A DNA stretch of 64,000 nucleotides, from assembly GCF_022844465.1 (NCBI RefSeq), contig NZ_JALHLP010000013.1, positions 60,528 through 124,527 on the forward strand, in the 5' to 3' direction. The notes under the pieces were generated by a model that ran no database searches, had not been told where the DNA came from, and saw only the letters and a program-made list of their open reading frames with translations. Shown here one piece after another: positions 9,049 to 17,280 of this stretch; positions within the stretch are counted from its first letter, which is position 1; every line of letters begins with the position of its first letter. Source of the DNA: Bradyrhizobium sp. Lineage in GTDB: Bacteria; Pseudomonadota; Alphaproteobacteria; Rhizobiales; Xanthobacteraceae. The position numbers were made by a program, and so were the translations under genes.

Positions 9049-10186
9049 ATGAGCTTCATCACCGGTGTCGGACTGACGCCCTACGGCAAGCACGAGGGAT
9101 CATCCTCGCTCGATCTCATGAGCCGGGCGGCGGAGCTGGCGATCGCCGATGCCGGGCTGAAGCGGTCCGAGATCGACGGCATTCTCTGCGGCTACTCGAC
9201 GGTTTCGCCGCACATCATGCTGGCCACCGTGTTTGCCGAGCATTTCGGCGTCACGCCGTCCTACGCCCACGCCGTCCAGGTCGGCGGCGCCACCGGGCTT
9301 GCCATGACCATGCTGGCGCATCATCTGGTCGATGCCGGCGTCGCCCGGCATGTGCTTGTTGTCGGCGGCGAGAACCGTCTCACCGGGCAGAGCCGCGACG
9401 CCTCGATCCAGGCGCTGGCCCAGGTCGGCCATCCCGATTACGAAGTGACGCTGGGGCCGACCATCCCCGCCTATTACGGCCTCGTCGCTTCCCGCTACAT
9501 GCATGAATACGGCGTCACCCAGCAAGACCTCGCCGAATTCGCGGGTGCTGATGCGCGCGCACGCGTTGACGCATCCGGGCGCCCAGTTCAAGGAGGCGAT
9601 CACGGTGGCCGACGTGATGGCCTCGAAACCGGTGGCGATGCCGCTGAAGCTTCTGGACTGCTGCCCGGTGTCCGACGGCGGCGCGGCGTTCGTGGTCAGC
9701 CGCGAGCGCACCGGCGCCATGGGCATTCGCGTTCGTGGCTGCGCGCAGGCACATACCCACCAGCACGTCACGGCGGCCCCGGCGTTGAGCGAACTTGGCG
9801 CCGAGATTGCGATTGCCAGGGCGAAGGCGGCGTCCGGCGTTGCGATATCCGATGTGCGCTATGCCGCGGTCTATGACAGCTTCACCATTACGCTGGCGAT
9901 GCTGCTGGAAGACCTTGGCCTTGCCGGGCGCGGGGAAGCCGCAGCGCGGGTGCGGGCGGGATATTTCGGCCGCGCCGGCGCCATGCCGCTCAACACCCAT
10001 GGCGGGCTCCTCAGCTATGGCCATTGCGGCGTCGGCGGCGCGATGGCGCATCTGGTCGAGACGCATTTGCAGATGACCGGACGTGCCGGTCCCCGGCAGG
10101 TCCGCGACGCTTCGCTCGCGCTTCTGCATGGCGACGGCGGCGTGCTGTCGTCGCATGTCAGCATGTTCCTGGAGCGGGTGCGATGA
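9049..10186 (+). pseudogene. thiolase-like protein, interrupted by a single-base frameshift
   Basis: The first 165 or so codons run in one frame from ATG 9049 (MSFITGVGLTPYG), and thiolase similarity continues in the next frame to 10186. The break is at the GGG at 9543-9545: removing one G restores GCG GTG CTG ATG and one frame of about 378 residues. The C-terminal half keeps NTHGGLLSYGH. The position aligned to the thiolase nucleophile is Gly80 (QVGGATG) rather than Cys, so the intact ancestor was probably a thiolase-like aldolase or transfer protein, not a thiolase. It overlaps the DUF35 gene by ATGA. The shift could be a real mutation or a base-calling error. Confidence 0.85.
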
Positions 10187-10542
10187 GCGGAAAACTTGCG
10201 GACTGGACCAGCGGCGCGGAAGCCATCCTCTATCAATCCTGCGGCGCCTGCGGCAGGGCCCAGTATTTCCGCCGCAGCTTCTGCGCCGCCTGTGGCGCGC
10301 CTGATGTGGTGGAGAAAAGCGCGAGTGGAACAGGGACGGTTTACGCGACGTCGCTGGTCTGCCGCGCCGCGACGCCTGAGACGCGCGCGCACATTCCCTA
10401 CAACATCTTGTTGGTCGATACGCGCGAGGGCTTTCGCATGATGGCCCATGGCGACAACGACCTCGCGATCGGCGACCAGGTCGTCGCCGGCTATCGGTCG
10501 TTCGCGGGAAGGCTCGTCCCGTATTTCGAGAAGCGAAAGTGA
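10183..10542 (+). CDS. Zn-ribbon OB-fold (DUF35) protein, partner of the thiolase-like protein
   Basis: A 119-residue protein with an N-terminal rubredoxin-like zinc ribbon (C20, C23, C34, C37) followed by a small OB-type barrel with HIPYNILLVDTREG. DUF35 proteins normally pair with thiolase-like subunits and form the acyl-CoA channel, as in the Ltp2-type aldolases of steroid side-chain breakdown. ATG 10183 overlaps the stop of the upstream gene (ATGA), which fits a two-subunit complex. If the upstream gene is truly broken this protein may have no partner. Confidence 0.85.
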   Translation: MSGKLADWTSGAEAILYQSCGACGRAQYFRRSFCAACGAPDVVEKSASGTGTVYATSLVCRAATPETRAHIPYNILLVDTREGFRMMAHGDNDLAIGDQVVAGYRSFAGRLVPYFEKRK

Positions 10543-10545
10543 ACC

Positions 10546-10632
10546 GCGTTGAATGCTGACGCAGCGAAGCAGATTCAGACCTACGCGGAACAGGAAGGGC
10601 CTGAATTGCTTCGCCGCGTCAACATTCAACGC
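10546..10632. terminator. long hairpin between convergent genes
   Basis: Arms at 10546-10562 (GCGTTGAATGCTGACGC) and 10616-10632 pair with one mismatch, and the stem continues inward through GCGAAGCA with GATTCAG against CTGAATTGCTTCGC. It lies just after the DUF35 gene and covers the last codons and stop of the small gene on the other strand. There is no clear T-run, so a bidirectional terminator or mRNA-end stabiliser is inferred. Confidence 0.6.
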
Positions 10633-10727
10633 CAGTAGAACACGACGCTGGCGATGACGATCATGGCCGTAACTGCCATGGTCTGCGCAAGCGCCTCCGA
10701 GGCCGCCCTTCTGGTGGCTTCCTTCAT
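10626..10727 (-). CDS. 33-residue single-pass membrane protein, unknown function
   Basis: A small frame encodes 33 residues: a charged N terminus (MKEATRRAASEAL) and one hydrophobic stretch, roughly residues 15-31, rich in Ala, Val, Met and Ile, ending FYWR. A good ribosome site (TAGGGAG) lies seven to ten bases before the ATG. The stop codon falls inside the right arm of a long hairpin, as expected for a short transcript with its own terminator. It has no recognised family. The positive-inside layout suggests a small inner-membrane protein with a cytoplasmic N terminus. Confidence 0.55.
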   Translation of the reverse strand: MKEATRRAASEALAQTMAVTAMIVIASVVFYWR

Positions 10728-10948
10728 GTCTAACTCCCTAGACCCGGGCATGAATCATCATTGCCCGCGAAGGCCTGATGGATCGGTTGGTGTGAACTCG
10801 GAACTACCCCGCGACGAGTATTCGCTCTTGTTTGAGTCCCCACTCAGCGAACATCGACCGTCTCAAAATCGACCAGCAATACGGCGGCAATTTGGCCCGC
10901 CCGCAGCCGGTTTGTGCGCGGGTCATGACGTTTTTTCAGCGTAATGGC

Positions 10949-12682
10949 CTAAGGCTTGCGGGCGCGCTTGAGGCTGTCGAGCTGCGCCGGGATCTCGGCC
11001 GGGTCGGTGACGGGGAAGGAGCAGAACGTCGAGGTGCAGGCGAAAGCCGCGGGTCCGTCGGGAAAACCCGGATAGTCGACGTCGGCATTGGCGAGGTTTC
11101 CTTCGCGCTTGTCCCACCATTCCGCGCGCTTGTTGACAAGTGGGTAGGCCAGCGCCGCCCGATAGAGCGCCGCCGAACGCGGATCATCCTTGGCGCCAAC
11201 GATGGTGACATGCACAGGCTCGTTGCGCAGCTCGTCCTCGGCGAGCAGCACATCCGGCAGGAAGCCGTAGGCGTCGAGGATCGGCGGCGAGGTCAAATAG
11301 CCCATGCCAGCCTCGGCGATCTCGCGATAGCGGTTCGCGCCGGTGTAAGATGATAGCAAGTTGAACATCCGCACCGCCGTCACATTGTCCTCGCGCTGCT
11401 TGATCGGTTTGGTCAATTGGCTGGCGTCCGGGGCCGCAGAGACCACGAAGCCGCCGGTTGCGGGGTCGATGAAGCTGTTGGCGATGAAGTCAGCGGCCGC
11501 CCTCGCGTGCGCAAGCCATTCGCGCTCGCCGGTGGAGCGGTGCAGGGCCAGTAGCGCTTTCGCCATCTCGACATTGTCGGCGAGGTAGGGCCCGGCCTTG
11601 TCCTGCTCGGCATGGCGGAAGCCGCCGCCGGGCAATGCGCGGTTGGCCATGGCCCAGCGCACGCTGCCGACTGCCAGCTCGCGCGCTTCCGCGACCCCGG
11701 TCGCGTCGTAATAGGCGAGCAGCCCCGCGACCGCCTGCGCGGTCTCGCGCGCATACAGCCGCCGGTCGACGCCGGGCTCGCCCTCGCTCATGCCAAGCGA
11801 TGCATAAAAGCCGCCACCGGGCGCGGCCAGGGTATCCCTGAGGAAGCCATAGATGCGATCGGCGGCTTGCCGGTAGGCGGGATCTCCAAACATGATCCAG
11901 GCCCGCGAATAGGCTGCCAGACCGGCCTCCTGCGCGAACATCGGAAACTCCCGCGCCGGCTCCGACCAGTCCGGCTTCAGATTGACCTGGTTCATGGCGC
12001 CGGTGGCCTTGTCGATCATGGTTTCCGCCATCAGCGTCAGGACCTTTCTGATCCGCGCCGCGTTGCTGGCGTCGCCCTGGCGGGCGCGCTGCAAGGCCCA
12101 GATCAGCATCGGGCCGTCGACAAATTTGGATTTGCTCCAGCCGGCGTTGCTCTCATCCCAGGCCTGGTCGATGAAGCCTAGGATTTCATTGCGCTGCGCC
12201 TCCGTCAGGCCCGTCGCCAGCGTGCGTTCGCGCTCGGCCCCGCCGGCGTCGGGATAGACCACGGGCGAAGGGTCTTCGATCGTCGCGGTCAGAATCGGGC
12301 TGAAGAACTGCGGCGAATAGAAGCCGCGCAGTTTCACGAGCTCGGCGCCGTCGGGACCGAAAATGATGGTGGCAGGCCAGCCCCAGCGCTCGTAGCGTTG
12401 CGAGATATCCGGCCGGCTGTCCTGATCGACATAGACGGGGATGAACTTGTCTTTCAGGATTCCGCGCACCTCCGGGTTGGCCCAGGTCTCGCGGTTCATG
12501 ACGTGGCACCAGCGGCACCACCAGGACTGCAGCGACACGATCACGAACTTCTGCTCGCGCGCGGCCCTGGCAAAGGTCGCCTCGCTCCATTCACTCCAGA
12601 AGCCGTCGGCATTGTCGACCGGCGCGGCCCGGGCGGCTCCCGCCAGCGTGAGCGCAAGGACGGTTGCGAGAATGCGTATCAT
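10949..12682 (-). CDS. exported thioredoxin-like DUF255/YyaL-type protein
   Basis: A 577-residue protein with a signal peptide of about 20 residues (cut near ARA-AP). A thioredoxin-like domain follows, with CRWC at residues 56-59 in the order typical of DUF255. The C-terminal part is an alpha/alpha-barrel-like region, as in YyaL and spermatogenesis-associated protein 20, with repeats such as GGFRHAEQDK and GGFVVSA. Cytoplasmic homologues are longer, so this is a compact secreted form. A redox or N-acyl-glucosamine epimerase-like role has been proposed for the family; no substrate can be assigned. It is a single gene. Confidence 0.8.
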   Translation of the reverse strand: MIRILATVLALTLAGAARAAPVDNADGFWSEWSEATFARAAREQKFVIVSLQSWWCRWCHVMNRETWANPEVRGILKDKFIPVYVDQDSRPDISQRYERWGWPATIIFGPDGAELVKLRGFYSPQFFSPILTATIEDPSPVVYPDAGGAERERTLATGLTEAQRNEILGFIDQAWDESNAGWSKSKFVDGPMLIWALQRARQGDASNAARIRKVLTLMAETMIDKATGAMNQVNLKPDWSEPAREFPMFAQEAGLAAYSRAWIMFGDPAYRQAADRIYGFLRDTLAAPGGGFYASLGMSEGEPGVDRRLYARETAQAVAGLLAYYDATGVAEARELAVGSVRWAMANRALPGGGFRHAEQDKAGPYLADNVEMAKALLALHRSTGEREWLAHARAAADFIANSFIDPATGGFVVSAAPDASQLTKPIKQREDNVTAVRMFNLLSSYTGANRYREIAEAGMGYLTSPPILDAYGFLPDVLLAEDELRNEPVHVTIVGAKDDPRSAALYRAALAYPLVNKRAEWWDKREGNLANADVDYPGFPDGPAAFACTSTFCSFPVTDPAEIPAQLDSLKRARKP

Positions 12683-12864
12683 GGCGTTTCCCGGAAGGGC
12701 GCGTGGCGCGGGATAGTGGCAGATCCTGCTATCGGCGGAAACACACGGGCCTGTGAGTTATTCCGGCCGCAATCCGCTGCAACACAATGGTTGATCCACC
12801 CCCAGCCGCAGGGCATGATCCGGCCTTCAAATCAGAAAAACCAAAAGCAACCCCGAGGTAACGA

Positions 12865-13392
12865 ATGGCCCGCATTGAGTACAGCGATCCCGCCAAGGCC
12901 AGCGAACGTACCCGCGAAATCCTCGGCAAGAACCGCAACGCCAATATCTTCCGCATGATGGCGCACTCGCCGAGCTATTTCGAGCAGTACTGCCGGCTGG
13001 GCGGGGCCATCAGGCACAAGGGCGAACTCGACCCGATCGTGCGCGAGCTTGCCATCACGCGTACCGGCATCCTGTGCGAGGCGCCCTATGAAATCGTCGC
13101 CCACAAGCGGATCGGCAAGAACGTCGGCGTCACCGACGAACAGAACGAGGCGCTTGAAAACTGGCAGGCGGCGACCTGCTTCAACGAGGTGCAGCGCGCC
13201 GCGCTCGCCTTCACCGACGAGATCGTCAAGCGTCACAAGCCGACCGACGCAACGTTCAACGCGATCGCCGCCAAACTGACCCCGGCCGCATTGGTCGAAC
13301 TGCAGCTCTCGGTCGGCTTCTACATCATGACCTCGAAGTTCCTCGAAACCTTCGCCATCGACCTGCAGCCGGTGAGTGAAGTGGTGGCCTGA
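12865..13392 (+). CDS. carboxymuconolactone decarboxylase (AhpD-like) family protein
   Basis: A 175-residue all-helical protein of the carboxymuconolactone decarboxylase/AhpD fold. The central helix contains REL-AITRTGILCEAPYEIVAHK, where the Cys and His spacing resembles the family site but lacks the CxxC of true AhpD peroxidase reductases. The second half (EVQRAALAFTDEIV) is also typical. It stands alone, divergent from the DUF255 gene and convergent with the Hsp70 gene. The reaction is unknown. Confidence 0.8.
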   Translation: MARIEYSDPAKASERTREILGKNRNANIFRMMAHSPSYFEQYCRLGGAIRHKGELDPIVRELAITRTGILCEAPYEIVAHKRIGKNVGVTDEQNEALENWQAATCFNEVQRAALAFTDEIVKRHKPTDATFNAIAAKLTPAALVELQLSVGFYIMTSKFLETFAIDLQPVSEVVA

Positions 13393-13414
13393 CTAGTTTC
13401 GCGAACGATGGATG

Positions 13415-14671
13415 TCACGCCCGTGGCCCGTACCTTTGTAGTGCCTCCAGCGTCAGCCCCTTGCCGACCGCGCCGAAGATGTCGCCTTCGACGATCCGGG
13501 CCGCCGGCACCGCCTTGATGATCGCCTTGCGGACATGGGCGAGCTTGACCGAGCCGCCGGTCAGGAACACCGCGTCGATAGCGCCGGCGGCAAGGCCTGC
13601 CTGACCTAGGCAGTTCTTGACGCGTGCCGCGATCCGATCGACCAACTGTCGTGTATGACTGACGAGATCGGGGCGGCCAATGGCGACGGCAAGGCCGGGG
13701 GTCACCCATTCCAGCGGGATATCCGCCCGGCGCTTCTCGGATAGCGCGATCTTGGCGTCTTCGACCTCCATCGCCAGCGTATGGCCGCGCTGTTCGTGGA
13801 CCACGCGGATCAGCCGCTCGAGGAGTTCCGGCTCGCGAGCCTCCTGCCGGACCTGGCGGATATCGGCGATCACGCGCGGCTCATACATGCGGTTGATGCT
13901 CGACCAGGTCGCGAGGTCGTGGAAATAGCTCGATGGCACGTCAAGCCCGGCGCGCTTCATGGCGCCGCCGAAGCCGAACAGCGGCATCACCACGCCGAGG
14001 CTGAGCTGGCGGTCAAAATCCGTGCCGCCGATGCGCACGCCATCATTGGCGAGAATGTCGGCGGCGCGATCGGCCTTGCCGTGGCGCTTAGGCCCCAGAC
14101 GCACGATTGAAAAATCGGACGTGCCGCCGCCGATATCGGCGATCAGCGCCACTTGCTCGGAGTTGATCTGCCGCTCATAGTCCAGGGCCGCGGCGATCGG
14201 TTCGAACTGAAACGTAACCTCGTCGAAACCGATTTCCCGTGCAATCATCCTCAAGGTCTGCTCCGCCTTGCGATCGGCGTCAGGCGCATTGTCGACGAAG
14301 TGGACCGGCCGGCCGTGGACGACGTCGCGCAGTTCGCGCCCCGAGGCCTGTTCGGCGCGGCGTTTGACCGCGCCGAGGTAGTAGGCGATGACATCGCGAA
14401 AACTGACCTGCATGCGTCCGAGCCGCGTGGTTTCGTCGATCAGCGAGGTTCCAAGCACCGACTTGAGGCTGCGCATCAGGCGGCCGGGCGCCCCTTCGAC
14501 ATAGGCTTCCACCGCCCCGCGGCCGATCAGGACGGCGCCGTCCGTCTCGTAAAATATCGCACTGGGTATGGCGGTCTCTCCGGCCTCCAGCGCCACCAGA
14601 ACCGGCGTCTCGCCTTCGATCATGCCAAGCGTCGTGTTCGACGTTCCGAAATCAAGGCCACAACTGGACAT
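13415..14671 (-). CDS. yegD: Hsp70-family protein, YegD-like
   Basis: A 418-residue Hsp70/actin-fold ATPase that contains only the nucleotide-binding domain and lacks the peptide-binding domain of DnaK, as in YegD. The phosphate-binding loops are GLDFGTSNTT at the N terminus and ADIGGGTSDFS near residue 195; the adenosine loop is FLTGGSVKLAHVR near residue 385. The start at 14671 (MSSCGLDFG) is preferred; a start four codons earlier is possible. The gene is single, and the family's client is unknown. Confidence 0.87.
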   Translation of the reverse strand: MSSCGLDFGTSNTTLGMIEGETPVLVALEAGETAIPSAIFYETDGAVLIGRGAVEAYVEGAPGRLMRSLKSVLGTSLIDETTRLGRMQVSFRDVIAYYLGAVKRRAEQASGRELRDVVHGRPVHFVDNAPDADRKAEQTLRMIAREIGFDEVTFQFEPIAAALDYERQINSEQVALIADIGGGTSDFSIVRLGPKRHGKADRAADILANDGVRIGGTDFDRQLSLGVVMPLFGFGGAMKRAGLDVPSSYFHDLATWSSINRMYEPRVIADIRQVRQEAREPELLERLIRVVHEQRGHTLAMEVEDAKIALSEKRRADIPLEWVTPGLAVAIGRPDLVSHTRQLVDRIAARVKNCLGQAGLAAGAIDAVFLTGGSVKLAHVRKAIIKAVPAARIVEGDIFGAVGKGLTLEALQRYGPRA

Positions 14672-14820
14672 GGATGCTCCCAAGGGGGAGCGTTCGTTTA
14701 CACATTACAACGCCATCGATCCACCTTTATCTCACCCGTTGATCCCAAGGGGTTGCGCGCACATGTTGATTTTCCCGGTCAGGGCCATCCACAGATCAAT
14801 TTGTTTCCCGCGATGCCTTG

Positions 14821-17241
14821 ATGAAGCAATCTGCGATGGTCCATAAGCGGCCTCCGGCAGCGGAGGATTCACCTGCCGCCGTGGTCGTGGAAAGATTTGG
14901 CGTGGCAAACATCAACCGACAGATCGCCGAAGAGCTTGGCGTTCGCGAGCAGCAGGTCGCGGCGACGGTGGCGCTGCTCGACGACGGCGCCACCGTTCCG
15001 TTCGTGGCGCGTTACCGCAAGGAAGTCACCGGCGGGCTGGATGATGCCCAGCTGCGCACCCTGGAAGAACGCCTGACCTACTTGCGCGAACTCGAGGAAC
15101 GCCGCATCGCCATCCTCGATTCGATCCGCGAGCAGGGCAAGCTCGACGCCGCGCTGGAGGCGGCGATCATGGCGGCCGACAGCAAGGGACGGCTGGAGGA
15201 TATCTATCTTCCGTTCAAGCCGAAGCGCCGGACCAAGGCCGAGATCGCCAGGGAAGCCGGGCTCGAACCCCTGTCCGAGCTGTTGCTGACGCAACCGCAG
15301 AACGATCCGAAGGTGGTGGCCGCGGGCTTTGTCGATGCCGACAAGCAGGTGGCGGACGTGGCCGCGGCGCTGGAAGGCGCACGCGCCATCCTGGTGGAGC
15401 GCTTTGGCGAGGATGCCGACCTGATCGGGCGGTTGCGCGAGCAGATGTGGTCGAGCGGCCTGATGGCGTCCACGGTGCGCAAGGGCAAGAAGCTCGCGGG
15501 TGAGAAGTTCAAGGATTATTTCGATTTCTCCCAGCCGCTGCACAAGCTGCCGTCGCACCGCATCCTCGCGATGTTCCGCGGTGAGAAGGAGGAAATCCTC
15601 GATCTGCAGATGCTGCCCGAGGCGAATGTTCCGCCGGCCGGCGAGCCCAGCACGTATGAACGACAGATCATGCAGCGCTTCGCCATTGCGGATCAGGGCC
15701 GTCCCGGCGACCGCTGGCTGGTCGAGACCGCGCGCTGGGCGTGGAAGACCAGGATTCAGGTGCATCTCAACCTCGACCTGCGGATGCGGCTGTGGACGGC
15801 GGCCGAGACCGAGGGCGTTCGCGTGTTCGCTTCGAACCTGCGCGACCTGCTTTTGGCTGCGCCGGCCGGCGCGCGCGTCACCATGGGGCTCGACCCCGGC
15901 TACCGCTCCGGGGTCAAGGTCGCGATCGTCGATGCGACCGGCAAGGTGGTGGCGACCACGGCGGTTTACCCGCACGAGCCGCAGCGGCAATGGGACGCGG
16001 CGCTGGCGACCCTGGGCAAGCTTGCAGCCGCGCACCGCGTCGACCTGATCGCGATCGGCAACGGCACCGCCTCGCGCGAGACCGACCGGCTGGCGATCGA
16101 GCTGGTCAAGCTGCTGCCCGACCTGAAAATGTCGAAGATCGTGGTGTCGGAAGCCGGTGCATCCGTGTACTCGGCCTCGGCCTTTGCCTCCGAAGAGCTG
16201 CCGGAGCTTGACGTCACCTTGCGCGGCGCGGTGTCGATCGCGCGCCGCCTGCAGGACCCGCTCGCCGAACTCGTCAAGATCGACCCGAAGGCGATCGGCG
16301 TCGGACAGTACCAGCACGACCTCGGCGAAACCAGGCTGGCGCGCTCGCTCGATGCCGTGGTCGAGGACTGCGTCAACGCCGTCGGCGTCGACGCCAACAC
16401 CGCTTCAGCGCCGCTGCTGGCGCGGGTGTCGGGCATCGGGGCGGGGCTCGCGCAGAGCATCGTGCAGCATCGCGACGCCAACGGTCCGTTCAGATCGCGC
16501 AAGGCGCTCAAGGAGGTGCCGCGGCTCGGTCCCAAGGCGTTCGAGCAATGCGCGGGCTTCCTTCGCATCAACGGTGGCGAGGATCCGCTCGACGCGTCCG
16601 GCGTGCATCCTGAGGCCTATCCGGTGGTGCGCCGGATTCTTGCGGCGGCCAAGCGCGATATCAAGGCGCTGATCGGCAATGCCGAGGTCGTGCGGCAGTT
16701 GGAGCCGCAGTCCTTTGTCGATGAGACGTTCGGTCTGCCGACGGTGACCGACATCCTGCGCGAGCTGGAAAAGCCCGGCCGCGATCCGCGTCCGGCGTTC
16801 AAGGCGGCGGTGCTCAAGGAGGGGGTCGAGGAGATCAAGCACTTGAAGCGCGGCATGATCCTGGAGGGTACGGTGACCAACGTCGCGGCGTTCGGCGCCT
16901 TTGTCGATATCGGCGTGCACCAGGACGGGCTGGTGCATGTCTCGGCGATGTCCAGGACCTTCATCAAGGACCCGCGCGAGGTGGTCAAGCCGGGCGACAT
17001 CGTCAAGGTCAAGGTGCTGGAGGTCGAGGTTGCCCGCAAGCGTATCTCGCTGTCTCTTCGTCTCGACGACGAAGTCGGAACCAAGGGCCCGAAGCTGGCG
17101 GAACGCAAGCCGCGCGATGCCGACAAGGTCCCGACGTCGGCGCCGCCGGGCAGGCCCGGGGAGCCGTCAGGTGACGGCGCGCTCGCCGAAGCCCTGCGCC
17201 GCGCGGCTTCGAAGAACGGACGAGGCAAGACGAGGGCTTAG
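14821..17241 (+). CDS. tex: Tex family RNA-binding transcription accessory protein
   Basis: About 806 residues in the order of Tex proteins: N-terminal helical domain (NRQIAEELGV onward), a YqgF/RNase H-like domain near residues 355-480 (MGLDPGYRSGVKVAIVD), helix-hairpin-helix repeats near 520-590 (RVSGIGAGLAQSIVQHR), and a C-terminal S1 domain near 680-750 (GTVTNVAAFGAFVDIG). It binds RNA and acts in transcription in the cytoplasm. The start is uncertain: ATG 14821, the TTG before it and ATG 14836 are all possible, and homologues often begin near INRQIA. It faces the TRAP permease gene end to end. Confidence 0.9.
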   Translation: MKQSAMVHKRPPAAEDSPAAVVVERFGVANINRQIAEELGVREQQVAATVALLDDGATVPFVARYRKEVTGGLDDAQLRTLEERLTYLRELEERRIAILDSIREQGKLDAALEAAIMAADSKGRLEDIYLPFKPKRRTKAEIAREAGLEPLSELLLTQPQNDPKVVAAGFVDADKQVADVAAALEGARAILVERFGEDADLIGRLREQMWSSGLMASTVRKGKKLAGEKFKDYFDFSQPLHKLPSHRILAMFRGEKEEILDLQMLPEANVPPAGEPSTYERQIMQRFAIADQGRPGDRWLVETARWAWKTRIQVHLNLDLRMRLWTAAETEGVRVFASNLRDLLLAAPAGARVTMGLDPGYRSGVKVAIVDATGKVVATTAVYPHEPQRQWDAALATLGKLAAAHRVDLIAIGNGTASRETDRLAIELVKLLPDLKMSKIVVSEAGASVYSASAFASEELPELDVTLRGAVSIARRLQDPLAELVKIDPKAIGVGQYQHDLGETRLARSLDAVVEDCVNAVGVDANTASAPLLARVSGIGAGLAQSIVQHRDANGPFRSRKALKEVPRLGPKAFEQCAGFLRINGGEDPLDASGVHPEAYPVVRRILAAAKRDIKALIGNAEVVRQLEPQSFVDETFGLPTVTDILRELEKPGRDPRPAFKAAVLKEGVEEIKHLKRGMILEGTVTNVAAFGAFVDIGVHQDGLVHVSAMSRTFIKDPREVVKPGDIVKVKVLEVEVARKRISLSLRLDDEVGTKGPKLAERKPRDADKVPTSAPPGRPGEPSGDGALAEALRRAASKNGRGKTRA

Positions 17242-17280
17242 GAGGGCGTTGGGGCTTTGTCGTCCACGCCAGCCGCGCCG

